The position numbers were made by a program, and so were the translations under genes. The notes under the pieces are model-generated. The model ran no database searches and had not been told where the DNA came from. It was given only the letters and a program-made list of their open reading frames with translations. A stretch of 64,000 nucleotides of DNA from Chrysophaeum taylorii (lineage: Eukaryota; Sar; Pelagophyceae; Pelagomonadales; Pelagomonadaceae). Shown here piece by piece: positions 31,890-43,071 of the stretch; the first letter of the stretch is position 1, and every line of letters begins with the position of its first letter. The stretch is taken from positions 62,001 through 126,000 of the forward strand of contig JAQMWT010000471.1 in NCBI GenBank assembly GCA_029834535.1, in the 5' to 3' direction.

Positions 31890-33053
31890 ATGCGCCTCAA
31901 CCTCCTCATCGCCAACCTCCTCTCGACAATCTCGACAACGAGCGCGTTTCAAGCAGCGACCGGCGGTCTGCATCGTCACGAAGGATCGTCACGCCAGTCC
32001 CTGATGTCGAGATCGGCAGCCAGCGTCGTCTTCGAGCCTGAGCATTCCGCGATCGACACTAGCACGCAAGAGAACGTCAAGGATCCGCAAGTGATGAGCA
32101 CGACGGTCGTCGAATCGATGCCGAACGCGTCGCAAGTCAGCGCGCTGCAGTCAGTGATTGAGGGCGAAGCTGACATCGAGTTTAACCCGAGCATCGCATG
32201 GCGACGACTTGTGACCAGAACCGACTTCATGCACGCGCACAAGACTTTTGCGGTTGCGATGGTCGTTTCGAATCTCGCTGTTTTGGCCTATGGCCTAGGC
32301 TGCTTGGTGAGTCATTCGGATCCGCTAGCCCAGATGCCAACCCAACCACTCTTCGTCACGCTGTGCGTGGGCTCGGTCGTCTCCGGATTCGCCTCGATGC
32401 CGCTCGCGTATACGTTCCGGCGCGATGTCGTTTTGAGTGCCTTCCTCGGCTCCGCCTGGGGAATCATCAACGTGGGTATTGCGAGCCTCTGGGCCACCCC
32501 TTGGTGGCCAGCCGAGTACGACTCGATCGCGAGTCTCGCCTTTATCCTGAGCGCCGTTCCGTTTTTCAAATATACAGCTGACCTGTCGATTGGCGCGCAC
32601 GAGGCTCTTATGAGCCGCCTTCCGAAACACCTCGAACTTGACAATCTGACCTATGCAGCTGGAACTGTGGTGCTTATTATACCTGGTATTGTGTTTGGTC
32701 TCGGTGTCTTCGTCGGTATTGTCCTCATCGGCATCGGACGGCCTTTGTACGACGCTATCATGTTGGAGTACCCGAGCTTCCTAATCGTTGCACCCTATGC
32801 GGCGGCCGCGGTTAACGTCCCGATTTGGGCCGTTCCGTTCCTTGTCACACTTCAGGACAAGCACCTCATCACTATGCGCCAGTTCTGCGACTGGTCCGTG
32901 TACACGCTTCTGCCGGGCCTCGTTATGTCTGTGGCGCTTTGGTACTTCAACGGACTCGAAGTTTATGAGCTCACCATGGACTTCCTTAACTCTGGCATGG
33001 CACTCGAAGTCTCGCCAATCCTATCGCCGCTGCGCGAATTGTTCTTACTGTAG
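31890..33053 (+). CDS. Predicted plastid-targeted multi-pass membrane protein, unknown family
   Basis: A 387-residue single-exon protein. It starts MRLNLLIANLLSTISTTSAF: a signal peptide with Ser-Ala-Phe at the expected cleavage site, then a Ser/Arg/His-rich stretch, the bipartite form used for import into plastids of heterokont algae. A soluble region of about 110 residues is followed by about eight hydrophobic segments, including TFAVAMVVSNLAVLAYGLGC, LFVTLCVGSVVSGFASMPLA, VVLIIPGIVFGLGVFVGIVL and a segment near LPGLVMSVALWYF. The family was not recognised. The open frame extends 10 codons upstream without an ATG. Role is unknown; a thylakoid or plastid-envelope carrier is only a guess. Confidence 0.7.
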   Translation: MRLNLLIANLLSTISTTSAFQAATGGLHRHEGSSRQSLMSRSAASVVFEPEHSAIDTSTQENVKDPQVMSTTVVESMPNASQVSALQSVIEGEADIEFNPSIAWRRLVTRTDFMHAHKTFAVAMVVSNLAVLAYGLGCLVSHSDPLAQMPTQPLFVTLCVGSVVSGFASMPLAYTFRRDVVLSAFLGSAWGIINVGIASLWATPWWPAEYDSIASLAFILSAVPFFKYTADLSIGAHEALMSRLPKHLELDNLTYAAGTVVLIIPGIVFGLGVFVGIVLIGIGRPLYDAIMLEYPSFLIVAPYAAAAVNVPIWAVPFLVTLQDKHLITMRQFCDWSVYTLLPGLVMSVALWYFNGLEVYELTMDFLNSGMALEVSPILSPLRELFLL

Positions 33054-33920
33054 CGTGAAAACGCTGTCACCACATTCTGTTTGTTACATTTGTGTGCCCG
33101 CGCCTCGACATGCACACGAACCAGACGCGTGGCCATATTGTGTGCCCGCGTCTCGATATTCACACAAACCAGACGCGTGGCCATATGATTGTGTCCTTGG
33201 CTCTCTGCGTCGTACGACTGGCCATATGATTGTGTCCTTGGCTCTCTGCGTCGTACGACATCTTTGGTGTCTAAGCATCCATCAAGACGCCCACCATTGC
33301 TGCACCTCTAGCCCATCCGGCGAAGCATGACCTCACGGACATTGATTGCCCCGTGGATAGACCCGAGAACTGTTTGGTGCATCGAAGCAACTAATTACCT
33401 AACAGTTCTGCTCCTCATGTTCGTTGCAACTATCATCGCAAGGAGGGCTACGTGCAAAAGATGCTCAGAAAATTTTTTGAAGCTCACTTTTGTTGCAATC
33501 ATCATCGCCAAGGCTACCGGGAAGCGGTGCAGGGAATATTTTTTCAGCTAGATGCGTTTAGGTCGTCGCTGCGGCGGTAAGACCCACTTTGAGTCCGATG
33601 CGATTGCGGTTGAGACTGTTTTCCTTGAATCAGCGCGCTCTGGCTGCGAAATATCGACTGGGCGTGATCCCCGATTTGGCGCTGTTTATCCGTTGAGCGT
33701 TTTGCATGTTGGCGGCCGCCGTACACTACCATATTCGTAGATCCACCGGCGGCATGATGATTCTCGCGCATATCGTGCGTTATCGTTTGCGGTCCGAGAT
33801 CAAAATTCGAGATGCGGCGAAAGGGTATTCTCGGAGCTGGACACAACAGTGAACGAGCCGATGCGAGGGGGTTCGACAAGTTCGTGGATCCCTTTATGCT
33901 GAGAAACTGTCGAGTTGCCC
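33054..33920. repeat. Intergenic with two tandem duplications
   Basis: Two adjacent short duplications follow the stop codon. About 33091-33183 holds two copies of a 45-47-bp unit ending ACCAGACGCGTGGCCATA. About 33178-33262 holds two copies of a unit with TGGCCATATGATTGTGTCC and TTGGCTCTCTGCGTCGTACG. A further pair of related phrases, around TTCGTTGCAACTATCATCGC and TTTTGTTGCAATCATCATCGC, lies at 33420 and 33488. No gene recognised. Confidence 0.6.
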
Positions 33921-33926
33921 GCCCGA

Positions 33927-36050
33927 TCATTGGAACTGTGACCGACTCGCAGGAGTTGGTCTTGATGTGTTCGTAGACGTACTTGAGGTGCGCGGTGAGG
34001 AATTGGAGGTTGGCCCTGGAACTGGCCTGGCCGATCGTCGGGTCCTTGCCTGAGGTTTAGGACTTGGGTTTGAGATTGCCCATGCCCATACTGACAACTT
34101 ACCTCTCGATGCCTCGAGGATGTTCGACCGCGCAGCATCGCTCGGGAGCTGCTTAAGTGCCGCGTCGAGTCGCGTCTTGACCGTCGAGAGCGCGGCCCTC
34201 CCGAAGAGGGCACGCTCGTCGACGACAGGTTTGACTTTCATTGCCTCCAGGGCCTTGGCGTAGTCGATCACCTGGCGCTCGAGGGCCTTCTCGACGGCCG
34301 CGGCGGCGCGACGGCGATGGTGCTCCATCGCCGCCTCCCGGCGCGCGGCAGCCTGCGCCTTGTGGTTCTGCGACCACGACGATCCGCCTGCATCAACGCT
34401 CCTTGAACGTCGTCGCTGAGCGTGGCGAGGCGTCCTCCATCAACTCGATCACACGATCTAGCATTCGTTGTCGTTCGACCAGCGACCTCGTCGGCGACGC
34501 GTCGCTGGCGCTTGGCCGCAAGACCGCGTGGTCGAAGATATATATCCCGTTGGCACGAGACGAAACCGGCGCAGCTTTCGACGCTAATTTTGAAGAAGGC
34601 GGGGTTGTAATGCTTCAACGTGCTAAACTCGAGTTCCGCCGCATGCTATTCAAGGCCCTCTGGAGCTCAGACGTCTGGTTGACCGTCGCCAACGTAGCGC
34701 ACAGTCTGCCCCTCCCTACAACGTGCTTCCGAGGCTCCAGGCCGGAGCGATGGTCTTGGTTTCTGGATATCAACCTTTACCCTTGTGTTCTCTACTTGTA
34801 ACGCCATCATATGAAACAAATGGAAGCAACCGCTCCACCCCACCTAGATCAACCACACCATCTCGTGGAAGATTCCACTCCTCGAACGGAGACTAGAGCG
34901 GGGCCTGAACGGCCGCGATGTCGTGGATCGTGGACTGGCCGTCGACGGGCAGCTTCGCCGACCCAGCCCGGATCTCGAGGAAATGGAGGTATGTGGCGAT
35001 CTCGGTATCGAAGGCCTCATACTCGGCGGTCGCGACGAGTTGTGGATTATCCTGGCAGAGTCTGAAAGTGGCTAGTCGGCGCTCGAGAAACGTCGTAACG
35101 TCGGCTCCGTAGCGCTCCTGGTGAACTTGTCGAACGAAGTGGAGCACTCGACGACTCAGGTCGCCGAACCGATTGGCGATCGCCTTGGCCTTGCCGGCCT
35201 CGCTCTGGTCGGAGATCTCGTACGCGCTGAGCGTCTAGTTCTCCGTCTTACCGCCTCGTTTGACGCGAACGTGGGTGGTAGCAATATCTTTGCCATCAGC
35301 CGAGCGGCAAGACGTCCGTAGACGCGTCAACAACGTCACCGTAGCCAAGCGCGAGGGCGACGGCGGTATCGTGAAGGACGCCTATGTCGGAGCGCAGGTC
35401 GCGAATGAAGCGCTCGGACGAGAGCACCATGTCTCTCGCCCGCCGTGACCCGATCCTGCAGCTGCTCGAACTACTACTCCTCGGCCTGGACGCGGCTCTC
35501 GCTAGCCGCGAGCTCGATCTCCATTTGCTTCGCCTCCTGGTTGACGGCGGCGTAGTTGTCCTTGAGTTGTCGCATGTCCCGAGGGTTCGATTTCCTCAGT
35601 CGGCTCTCGGTCGGATTTCGTCAGTCGGTTCCTTGGCGGCGCCTAAGCCGCCCCCACAGCCTGTCCTATCGCCTCCTTTGAATGAGCCTTGGTCGCCTTG
35701 AGCTCGCCGATGGATTGCTGCTCCTTCGCAGCATCGTGGTCGTAATGTTTCTCCCTCGCGGCAAAAACTAGGCGCTCGTTCCGGACCCGGAGTCGCTCCT
35801 CCCGTCGTGCCACCTCGTCCTCGTACTTCCGCTCGGCCTCAAGACGCCCCGCCTCGCCCATGGCCAATTCCGTCTCGGCATCGAGAGCCTCGGCGTGGGC
35901 CTCGCTCCGTACGCGCTCGGCTGCGGTAGCGCGCGCTCTTGCGCCGCCTTGGCTGTCTCGAGCTCCTGGATCTGGTTGTCTCGTAGCGCGAGCGATCACC
36001 GAAGCTAGCGTGATGAAGACGACCGTTGTGAGAACTCTCTTTGGGCACAC
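33927..36050 (-). pseudogene. Decayed Ala/Glu/Arg-rich coiled-coil protein gene
   Basis: Minus-strand segments in different frames read as one helical, charged protein. They are ERVRSEAHAEALDAETELAM and a following LEAERKYEDEVARREERLRV region (about 35640-35960), then an MRQLKDNYAAVNQEAKQMEI segment (about 35470-35600), then the frame 35147-34893 with VHQERYGADVTTFLERRLAT and TAEYEAFDTEIATYLHFLEI, then the frame 34328-33927 with AAAAVEKALERQVIDYAKAL. Frameshifts and stops separate them. The family is not recognised; the first part resembles coiled coils of mitochondrial AAA proteins such as ATAD3 only in composition. Several introns could explain part of the breakage. Confidence 0.4.
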
Positions 36051-37788
36051 AAACTAATCGGCCGAAGGGATTGTCGGCTCGTCGCTCGGATCGCCGGACG
36101 CGGGACACGATTTTCCGCGTCGCACCCGCCACAAAGCCCTTGAGCCGGACGGTGATGATCTGGGTGATTGTCTTTCAAGCAAAAACTATCCTGGCGTCGG
36201 CAACGTAGTGCTTGCTCTCGACAATCCCAGCACCTCCTTGGACATTCCACCCCACCGAGCAGTCCTGGACGACCTCCTCGACCGAGTCGTCAGGACGAAT
36301 CGTGGTTTTTAAGTGCCGGATGATTGCTCGATTTGGTGCTTTCTCAGGATCTTCGGCGCCCCGCGATTCTCCGTCGAGCAGAGGGTTTTTGAAGGTCGCC
36401 TGCTGCGAAGAAGGCGGGGGTGCTTGAGGGTGCTTTTCACGAGGGTTTCTCGTTTTGTGTTCGAAAATGGAGGTTAGGGCCTAGTTTTAAGCTCTCTCAT
36501 CCGACCCGAATGACGTTGTCCGTCCCCGACCCTACACGTGCCCAACGGACGCTTCAAGTATCATATATTAAATATCCTATACCCAATATCAAATATGAAA
36601 CTATGAGATCACCTATCCTACACAGTATATCCTATATCCCTACTCTAAAAAACCTCCAAAAGGTCAAAAACTTTGAAAGCCCAGAATGAGGGGCTGCAAG
36701 AAATGAAGAAACAAAAGCAAGAGACTGAGCGGATTGGGCCTCGCCCGATCGGCCTCCCCACTTCGCTTTCTTGATTTGTTTTGCTCTCCGCATTTCACAG
36801 CTCGAGTGACGCTCAGGGACAACCACCACATCGGAGGCGGCTCGTTGCATACGAGCTGTTATTGCTATGATTGAGTGCAAGATGGCCAGGAGCTTCAGAG
36901 GTGTTTATCGGCGATGTCCACCAAGGCTAGATCCACACACTACCAGCTTTGTAAAAAAAAAAAATAAAACAAAAATAAAGAGCGCGAAGGGGAGCACGCA
37001 GGGGGAGCACGCAGGGCGTTCAGGGGTACGTCCCACGTTAAATACACGCAACGGCGGAATTCGCCTTAGATTTGAAGACGAACACTGACAGCGTGTCACA
37101 CCCAGACTTGATGGTTCCTTATTGTCGGTGGGTCGTTCGACCGGGCGCGAGTGGCTTCGTGGCGATAGCAGTGCTCCGTATTTAGCGAGACGCGTGGCTC
37201 CGTTCTCTCGCCCCCGATCTGACGCCTCGAGAAGGGGCTGAACCAAGAGCAGTGCATATGGCCTAGTCTAGGGAGGGTGGGGCAACTTGTTTCTGCGAGG
37301 ATGATGATGGGGCTACAAGACCACGCATCTAACGTGCCCATCACCGCGCGATGGCAACCAGAAGGCGCTGCGATGGGGGATCGTGCGTTTGACAGTAAAA
37401 AAGCGTTGAAGAGTTTGGGGCGTGCGTCTCGTGATGGGCGTGATCGTTTTTTGCGGGCAAGTCGCCGGTGATGACAACAACTTTCATTTGCTCAAAGTTC
37501 CTTCGAGCGAAATTCAGCAGACGGCATCTGGAGTGAGTCATTGTTCGTGCAGCAGGTCTGTGTTGCAAGTTGTTGCGCGTCTCCGACGATAATAATTTGG
37601 CGCAGACTCGAAAGTGCGCGCGACCGCCAGGGGACGGGCGACGAGAGGATGGCATGAGGCGAGGCGTGTCTGACGGCGGTGAGGTGGTTTACGTTGGAAG
37701 ACACGCGCGGCGGTGTTGTGATTAAGGTCACGCAACAAGGATGCAATGAAATACGTGGTTCGGCTAAAAAAAAATCTGCCGGGAGGGC
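36051..37788. other. Gene-free stretch, nothing recognised
   Basis: It contains AT-rich sequence with repeated TATCCTATA-type words (36550-36640), an A-rich run (36948-36975) and a duplicated GGGGAGCACGCAGG phrase (about 36991-37016). No frame shows a known domain. Confidence 0.45.
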
Positions 37789-39807
37789 TCAGTTCGAGCA
37801 TGCTCGGGAACCGGACTCGGCGATCTGCAAGCTCGCAAGTTCTTTTTTGATGGCAGCGAAGAGCGGGCTGTCTTCCAAAAATGGGATGCACTCTTCTGCG
37901 CTGGTTTTTTGGATGAGGTCGCGAGCGATTTCAAGGAGGCCTTGGGAACATCGCACGGCTTCGAGATCGCCCTTCATTTCAAGAAGCTCGACACGCTTGA
38001 GTTCCTTCTTGGGGGTGCGGATCATCTGCTCGAGGCACTTGGCGCGGAGATTGATGAAGTTAGCCTCCTCGCTATCAGGAGCGAGCTTGGCGACGTGGAC
38101 GAGCGACGATTCGCCAAACTTGGCTCGCCAGGCCTCAATCAATTTTTGCTTGAGTGACTGGGTGGTGATCTGTTTGGAGAGGACGCCGTCGTAGCCAAGG
38201 CGCGTGGCTTTGAGCTCGTCGTTGGCGGTCATGCACAGGATCATGCCTTTGTAGCCGAGCTTGACGAGCATTTTGGCCAGGTCGGAGCCCTGGAGGTCCT
38301 CGCCGATGTTCTCGTCAAAAATGCATATCCTGATCTCATTGGCCGACTCGCGGTCGTTCTCCTGGGATGCCATGATCGTGTGGATGAGGTGAGTCGAGTC
38401 GGCGAAGTTGACGAGGCGGTGGTTTGGGAAGGCCATGGAGAGCTTCGCCTGAACGACCTGTCGGACGACGCCCGAGTCGTCGAGGTGGCATATGGTCATC
38501 GGCGGAAGGGTGTACTCGTCGAGCGAGCCGAGCTTCTTTTGGCGGCGGAACATGTTGATGTTCATCGACCGCGATCGCGACCGCATGGGTTTGGTCCCCG
38601 CGCCACTCGTGGTAGGCCGATGGTGACCCGCGTTTGGCTGTGCGTCAATGGCGAACGACGGCAGCGCGTCGCGACGCTTGCAGTGTTGGACCTTGGAGTC
38701 ACCGTCGGAGGCTGCCGCGGGATTGCCGACGTTGTCGTCCGTAATCGTGAGGCGCAAAATCTCGAGCTGGCCCGTCTCCTCGGATTCCTTGACGAGGTAA
38801 AGCCAGGGGTTCATGACAACGGTGTGGACCGTGTCGCGCTTGTCGGCGTCTAAGTTCAAGATTCCTGTGACGAGGCGATGCAAGTCCTCGTCGCGCGTCA
38901 ACGTTGGAATTCCAGGGAGGCTGCCGACCGACTCGGTAATGAGGTCGCGGAACACGTCGTGCTGCCCCAAAAAGCGGTAGGCCTTGAGCCACACGCTCTC
39001 GAACGTGGGCGTGCCGCAGACCGTCTCGAGGAGGAGCGCGCCGTACGACCAGATGTCGGCGGCGAACGCGTCGTACGTCGTCTCGAGGAGTATCTCCGGC
39101 GCAAAGAAGCCCGGGCTTCCGACAAAGTCTGCACACTTTGTCTCCGGTCGGAGCGACAACCCAAAGTCGCACAGCTTGACCAGCAAATTATTTTCGTGGA
39201 GGTCGCCCTTGACGAGGATATTCTCGGGCTTGATGTCGCGGTGCGCGATGTGTCGCGTGTGGAGGTGGCGGATGGAGAGCGCGATTATCCGGTTGAGGTA
39301 TTGCGCGAGCTGCATGTGGAGGCCGTTCGGATAGGCGCTCATGAAGTGAAAGAGGTCGCGCTCGGCGTACTCGAGGACGATGAAAATGTGCTGGTCGGTC
39401 TGGAACGCGTGCAGCACACGGCAGATACCGTCGTGGACGCACGACCGCATGAGGTCAATCTCCGTGTTTATTCGCCTGACGTTCCGTATCACCTTCCGGA
39501 CGTCCGAGCTGTGCGTGACCCGATTCTTGTCGATCAGCTTGATCGCCACGCCTTGGGAATTGCTGCTGTTGCTGCCAGCGCCCTCGCCCTCTGCGGCCTG
39601 CTTGTGGACGGCGTAGTACACGTTTGAGAACGTGCCCTTGCCAACCTGCCGGATTATGTCGTACTCGGCGATCGCCTCCTGGAGGCACGGAAGCTGCGGC
39701 ATGCTGAGCCACAACGATCGATACAGCGTTCGCTTCTCGTTTTTCGTCTCATCTCCATTCTGGAGGAGTTCGGAGAGACGCTTCTTTGATTTGAGGCCGA
39801 CGTTCAT
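37789..39807 (-). CDS. Ser/Thr protein kinase fused to receiver and HPt-like domains
   Basis: An intronless 672-residue protein. Residues 49-337 form a complete eukaryotic protein kinase: GKGTFSNVYYAV (P-loop), VAIK Lys about 90, HRDIKPENIL (Asp about 191), DFG Asp about 214, and GSPGFFAPEIL activation-loop end. After a Ser/Arg-rich linker, residues about 437-560 are a response-regulator receiver: ICHLDDSG (Asp 443-444), phospho-acceptor Asp in CIFDENIGED (about 498), Thr in CMTAND (about 527), and Lys in VLSKQ (about 545). Residues about 575-665 are helical; the block RVELLEMKGDLEAVRCSQGL resembles an HPt domain (HxxKG), but the His position is not His. Phosphorylation of the receiver could control the kinase; the tail may dock a partner. 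No close known family has this order as far as I recall. Confidence 0.88.
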   Translation of the reverse strand: MNVGLKSKKRLSELLQNGDETKNEKRTLYRSLWLSMPQLPCLQEAIAEYDIIRQVGKGTFSNVYYAVHKQAAEGEGAGSNSSNSQGVAIKLIDKNRVTHSSDVRKVIRNVRRINTEIDLMRSCVHDGICRVLHAFQTDQHIFIVLEYAERDLFHFMSAYPNGLHMQLAQYLNRIIALSIRHLHTRHIAHRDIKPENILVKGDLHENNLLVKLCDFGLSLRPETKCADFVGSPGFFAPEILLETTYDAFAADIWSYGALLLETVCGTPTFESVWLKAYRFLGQHDVFRDLITESVGSLPGIPTLTRDEDLHRLVTGILNLDADKRDTVHTVVMNPWLYLVKESEETGQLEILRLTITDDNVGNPAAASDGDSKVQHCKRRDALPSFAIDAQPNAGHHRPTTSGAGTKPMRSRSRSMNINMFRRQKKLGSLDEYTLPPMTICHLDDSGVVRQVVQAKLSMAFPNHRLVNFADSTHLIHTIMASQENDRESANEIRICIFDENIGEDLQGSDLAKMLVKLGYKGMILCMTANDELKATRLGYDGVLSKQITTQSLKQKLIEAWRAKFGESSLVHVAKLAPDSEEANFINLRAKCLEQMIRTPKKELKRVELLEMKGDLEAVRCSQGLLEIARDLIQKTSAEECIPFLEDSPLFAAIKKELASLQIAESGSRACSN

Positions 39808-40570
39808 TTTTTGTCCCCGACGCTAGGCTAGCATGAGAGAAGATCGCGCCCCGTTAGAAAGCTCCTCGAGACTCGCCCGGCCGCGCACGGAGGCGCCTGG
39901 GGTCGCGTCTTGTCCCCAGAGGCTGGCGCGTTCACCACCTTCAGTGCGGTGCTAGCGCTGCTCTCTAAAATAATATGCTGACTTCTAGAAAAAGAACGCA
40001 TATAGATATAGAAAGGTATAGAAGGGTTTAGGAGTGACCGAGTCAGGCGGGCAGCCGGCGAACACACGAACAACGAACAGCAGAAGGCACGACGGGCGTC
40101 GCGGCGCGACGAATGGACCACTGTTTTGGGCGAAGCGAGGCTTAAGAAGAGCGGGAGGCTCACTTTGGACTGGTGTCGACGAAAGCTTTTAGGAAGGAGG
40201 AGAAAGAGTCCCGAAGCAGACCACTCGAGAGGTCGTCAATAGGAAAGAGGGTGGAGGGCTGGCGACGCAGCTCGCTTCTGCGCGCGCGTTAGCGCGCCAC
40301 CCCAACCCGCGCTCACGCGCTTCGAAAATTTATTGTTATTTTCGCGAAGCTTCTGCCTCGAAAACGTGCGCTACAGCTTCAACTAGACGTAGAGTCGTCA
40401 CTTTCTTGGATTGCGGGCTCTCGCCTCGCGAAGTGCTTGGTCGCGGTACTCCAGGTTTTTGGGCTTCGAGAAGTAGACCGTCTGCCCCACCAACCATAGG
40501 CGATGGGTTAGTTCGGACTTTATTTAGACTTCGCGTGTCCCTCTCGTTGCCGCGCTATCTTGCGCTCGCG
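39808..40570. other. 5' flank of the kinase-receiver gene
   Basis: No gene recognised. The segment upstream of the minus-strand ATG includes a TATAGATATAGAAAGGTATA stretch (about 40001-40020) that could serve as a promoter, but this is only suggestive. Confidence 0.35.
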
Positions 40571-43011
40571 CTACCGCCTCGCGCGTTCCTCGGAGGTCCG
40601 CTGGGCGTTGGCCGCTAACTGCGTCGCTTTTGGGCCTCTCCCTGCGATTCCGCCGCCGGAACCTCGCCAGCCTCCTCCTCCTCGGCTGCGGCTTTGCGCT
40701 CGTCCAGCAGCTCGCGACCGTCCACCTCTGCAGACTGACTCTCGAGCCGCGTCGTCGACGACCTCCTTACCGCTGTTCAAAGCTACAGCTTGTCGATGGC
40801 GATGCCCTGGCAGCCAGGATGTTGGGTCATGTTCTAGGGGGCCGACAGGAACACAGAGGCGTTGATGCCGTCGGTGGCTATACGCCTCTCTAAGTGATGC
40901 CGGGGGTTTCGCGACTTGCGCTCGCGCGTACTCCCATAGAAAAAGAAGAAGTTCGCGTTGGCCAGTCGGAGGAGGTCAGCTCTCAATTATTGGTACGCCC
41001 TCTGATTGCACTACTCTCATGAAACTAAGGTACTCGACCGACGATACTTTGAGATACTCGATGATGAGCGGCACGACACGCGCATTCGCGTGCGCGGCGT
41101 CAACGGGTTGTGCTTGAGGTGGTGTTAGTTGGCTTCAGGGACGTCGCTTTTTCCCGAGCCAACTATCCGATGTGTTGCGAACTCCTCGAAGTCGCAATGG
41201 ATCAAAAGACGGAGCATCCGTTGCTTTGCCTAGTTGTCCTTCCCGAATCGGAGCCTCGCGCGTCTCGCGGCGATTGGTGGCGGAGGCCCTCGCGGAACAT
41301 CTGCGGAGATCCATGTTTCTGCCCTAGTGACGTAAGGCGACAAGAGGGGCGGGCGGATGTTTCCCTCTTCCCCCTTCGATCGGAAATTGAGGCCGTCGAC
41401 GAGACGTCGCGCGGCGATGTAGGTGTATAATGACGCTAGGTCAGGGCTGTTGGTCTGGATTTCCACGGGGTCTACATCGTAGTCCCCCGGTTCATAGTTG
41501 AGTGGCGTCCCCTCGTTGCTGCCGAGGTAAATACTTTTTCCGCGAGCACCGGCAGGGTGAAGAGCTCGTACATTGCTTTCGATCGCCGCGCGCTCCGCTG
41601 CAGATCTGGCGACAGCTCTGATGCCAATGCTCATTCTCTGTCGTCCTCCGCACGCCGCCCAAGTTGATGCGCTAGTCGTAGGTGATCAGGGTGTACGCCT
41701 ACATCACCATCGCATTCGCAATGTTGGACTCCATCACCCTACCCAAATTCTTGAACAGCGTTTTCACGCCCGAAAACTTATCATGCGGTTCGCACTGCGC
41801 CCAATTCAACGCCTCGAGAGCTTCTCGAGCGCTTCAGCGCTTGACCCGTTGCTCGAGGCAAACCCGCGCGAATAATGTGCTGGGAGTTCTTTGTTCTGGC
41901 CTCGGTCGGTGTCTCGACATCTTGTTCGAGATCGCGCTAAAGATGTTCTCGGAGCAGGAACGTGGCTGGGAACTCCGCGTGTGAGAAATTCATGCGCACA
42001 TTTCGACGGCATACCGTAAGCACTGCCGCCATGTCGTACGTAAAACCATGCAGCGTCAGATTGCAGCCTCCAGCCTCTGACGAGAGTTAACAGGCACATG
42101 CGCACCGTGCGCGACCGGAAGGCGACTATGATGCAATGATCAGCGTATCCTTCCCTGCACCCTTTGTCACATTCCTCAGATACATGTCGAAAGCCAGATT
42201 TGACAGCCACTCTTCTTGCTGGCCTCTTCAAGTCATCGACAACGGTTGCCAGGAGACCCTGCGGCACTTCTCGACTGTCGCGTCATACCCCGGTAAAAAA
42301 ATATTCGCGTGGTGCGCGACGGCACGGTGTCCGTATCATATATGGAGTGAGCCAGGTCCCCTTCGATAGGCCCTACGGCCACTGGCTGCTGCGTGTACAA
42401 AGATTCGCTCGTACCGACTAGCCATGCGATGCCAAAGTTCAGGCTGTCGACGTCACGGACCGGATTGCGGAAGCCGTCTTGAAGTGTGTCGACAAGCAAG
42501 CGCATTCGGACCGATGACCGGCTGCTGAAACAAGTTAAAAAATTCGCCTTTGACTCCGACTCGTTGACCACTGACCAACTCAACAGTAAGCTCTGGCCTT
42601 GTGGAGGCCACCACCCTTCTTTACAAGAGTGTCGAGCCCGGCTTGTACCGACATCACTGGCGTCTTTGCAGCAGATTGCGTTGTGCGTGTGTGCTCCGAG
42701 GCCTGAAGCGGACAGCACGTCTTGACTTTTGCGACCCGTGCTGGGACTCGGCGCGTCATTTGTTCGAGAACGTCGCCGCAAAATCCAAAGACGATGCTGC
42801 CTCCTCCGCTTTGGTTCCGCTAGGCGAAATTCATCCCGTTCATCGCCGGGATAGAGCTAAGCTCGGCCCGACCTGCAATCGCTCCTCTCAAGCTTAAAAG
42901 GGCGTTCGAAGCTCATGAAGAAGTCCAACACGGTCGATGCGATCATGCTTACGCGAATTTAACCTTACCCCCCCCCAGCAGATTTCCGTTGATTTCCCGT
43001 TGTACCACGTA
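40571..43011 (-). pseudogene. Degraded coding-like sequence of unknown family
   Basis: Several minus-strand frames have protein-like composition but no recognised domain. Examples are 42781-42233 (RMRLLVDTLQDGFRNPVRDV), 42267-41806 (SEECDKGCREGYADHCIIVA), 41634-41230 (KSIYLGSNEGTPLNYEPGDY) and 40780-40571, where a charged Ala/Glu-rich helix can be followed across frames. They may be pieces of one or more dead or intron-rich genes. The right edge (42961-43011) has AACCTTACCCCCCCCC and TTTCCCGTTGTACC, which recur in altered form just beyond the Helitron array (45459-45500). Confidence 0.3.
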
Positions 43012-43032
43012 TCCTAACTACTAATCGACAGA

Positions 43033-43071
<39 letters not shown>

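Noticed and set aside
35643-36050. ATAD3 N-terminal coiled coil
   Set aside because: Similarity is only in charged helical composition; no AAA ATPase motifs were found on that strand nearby.
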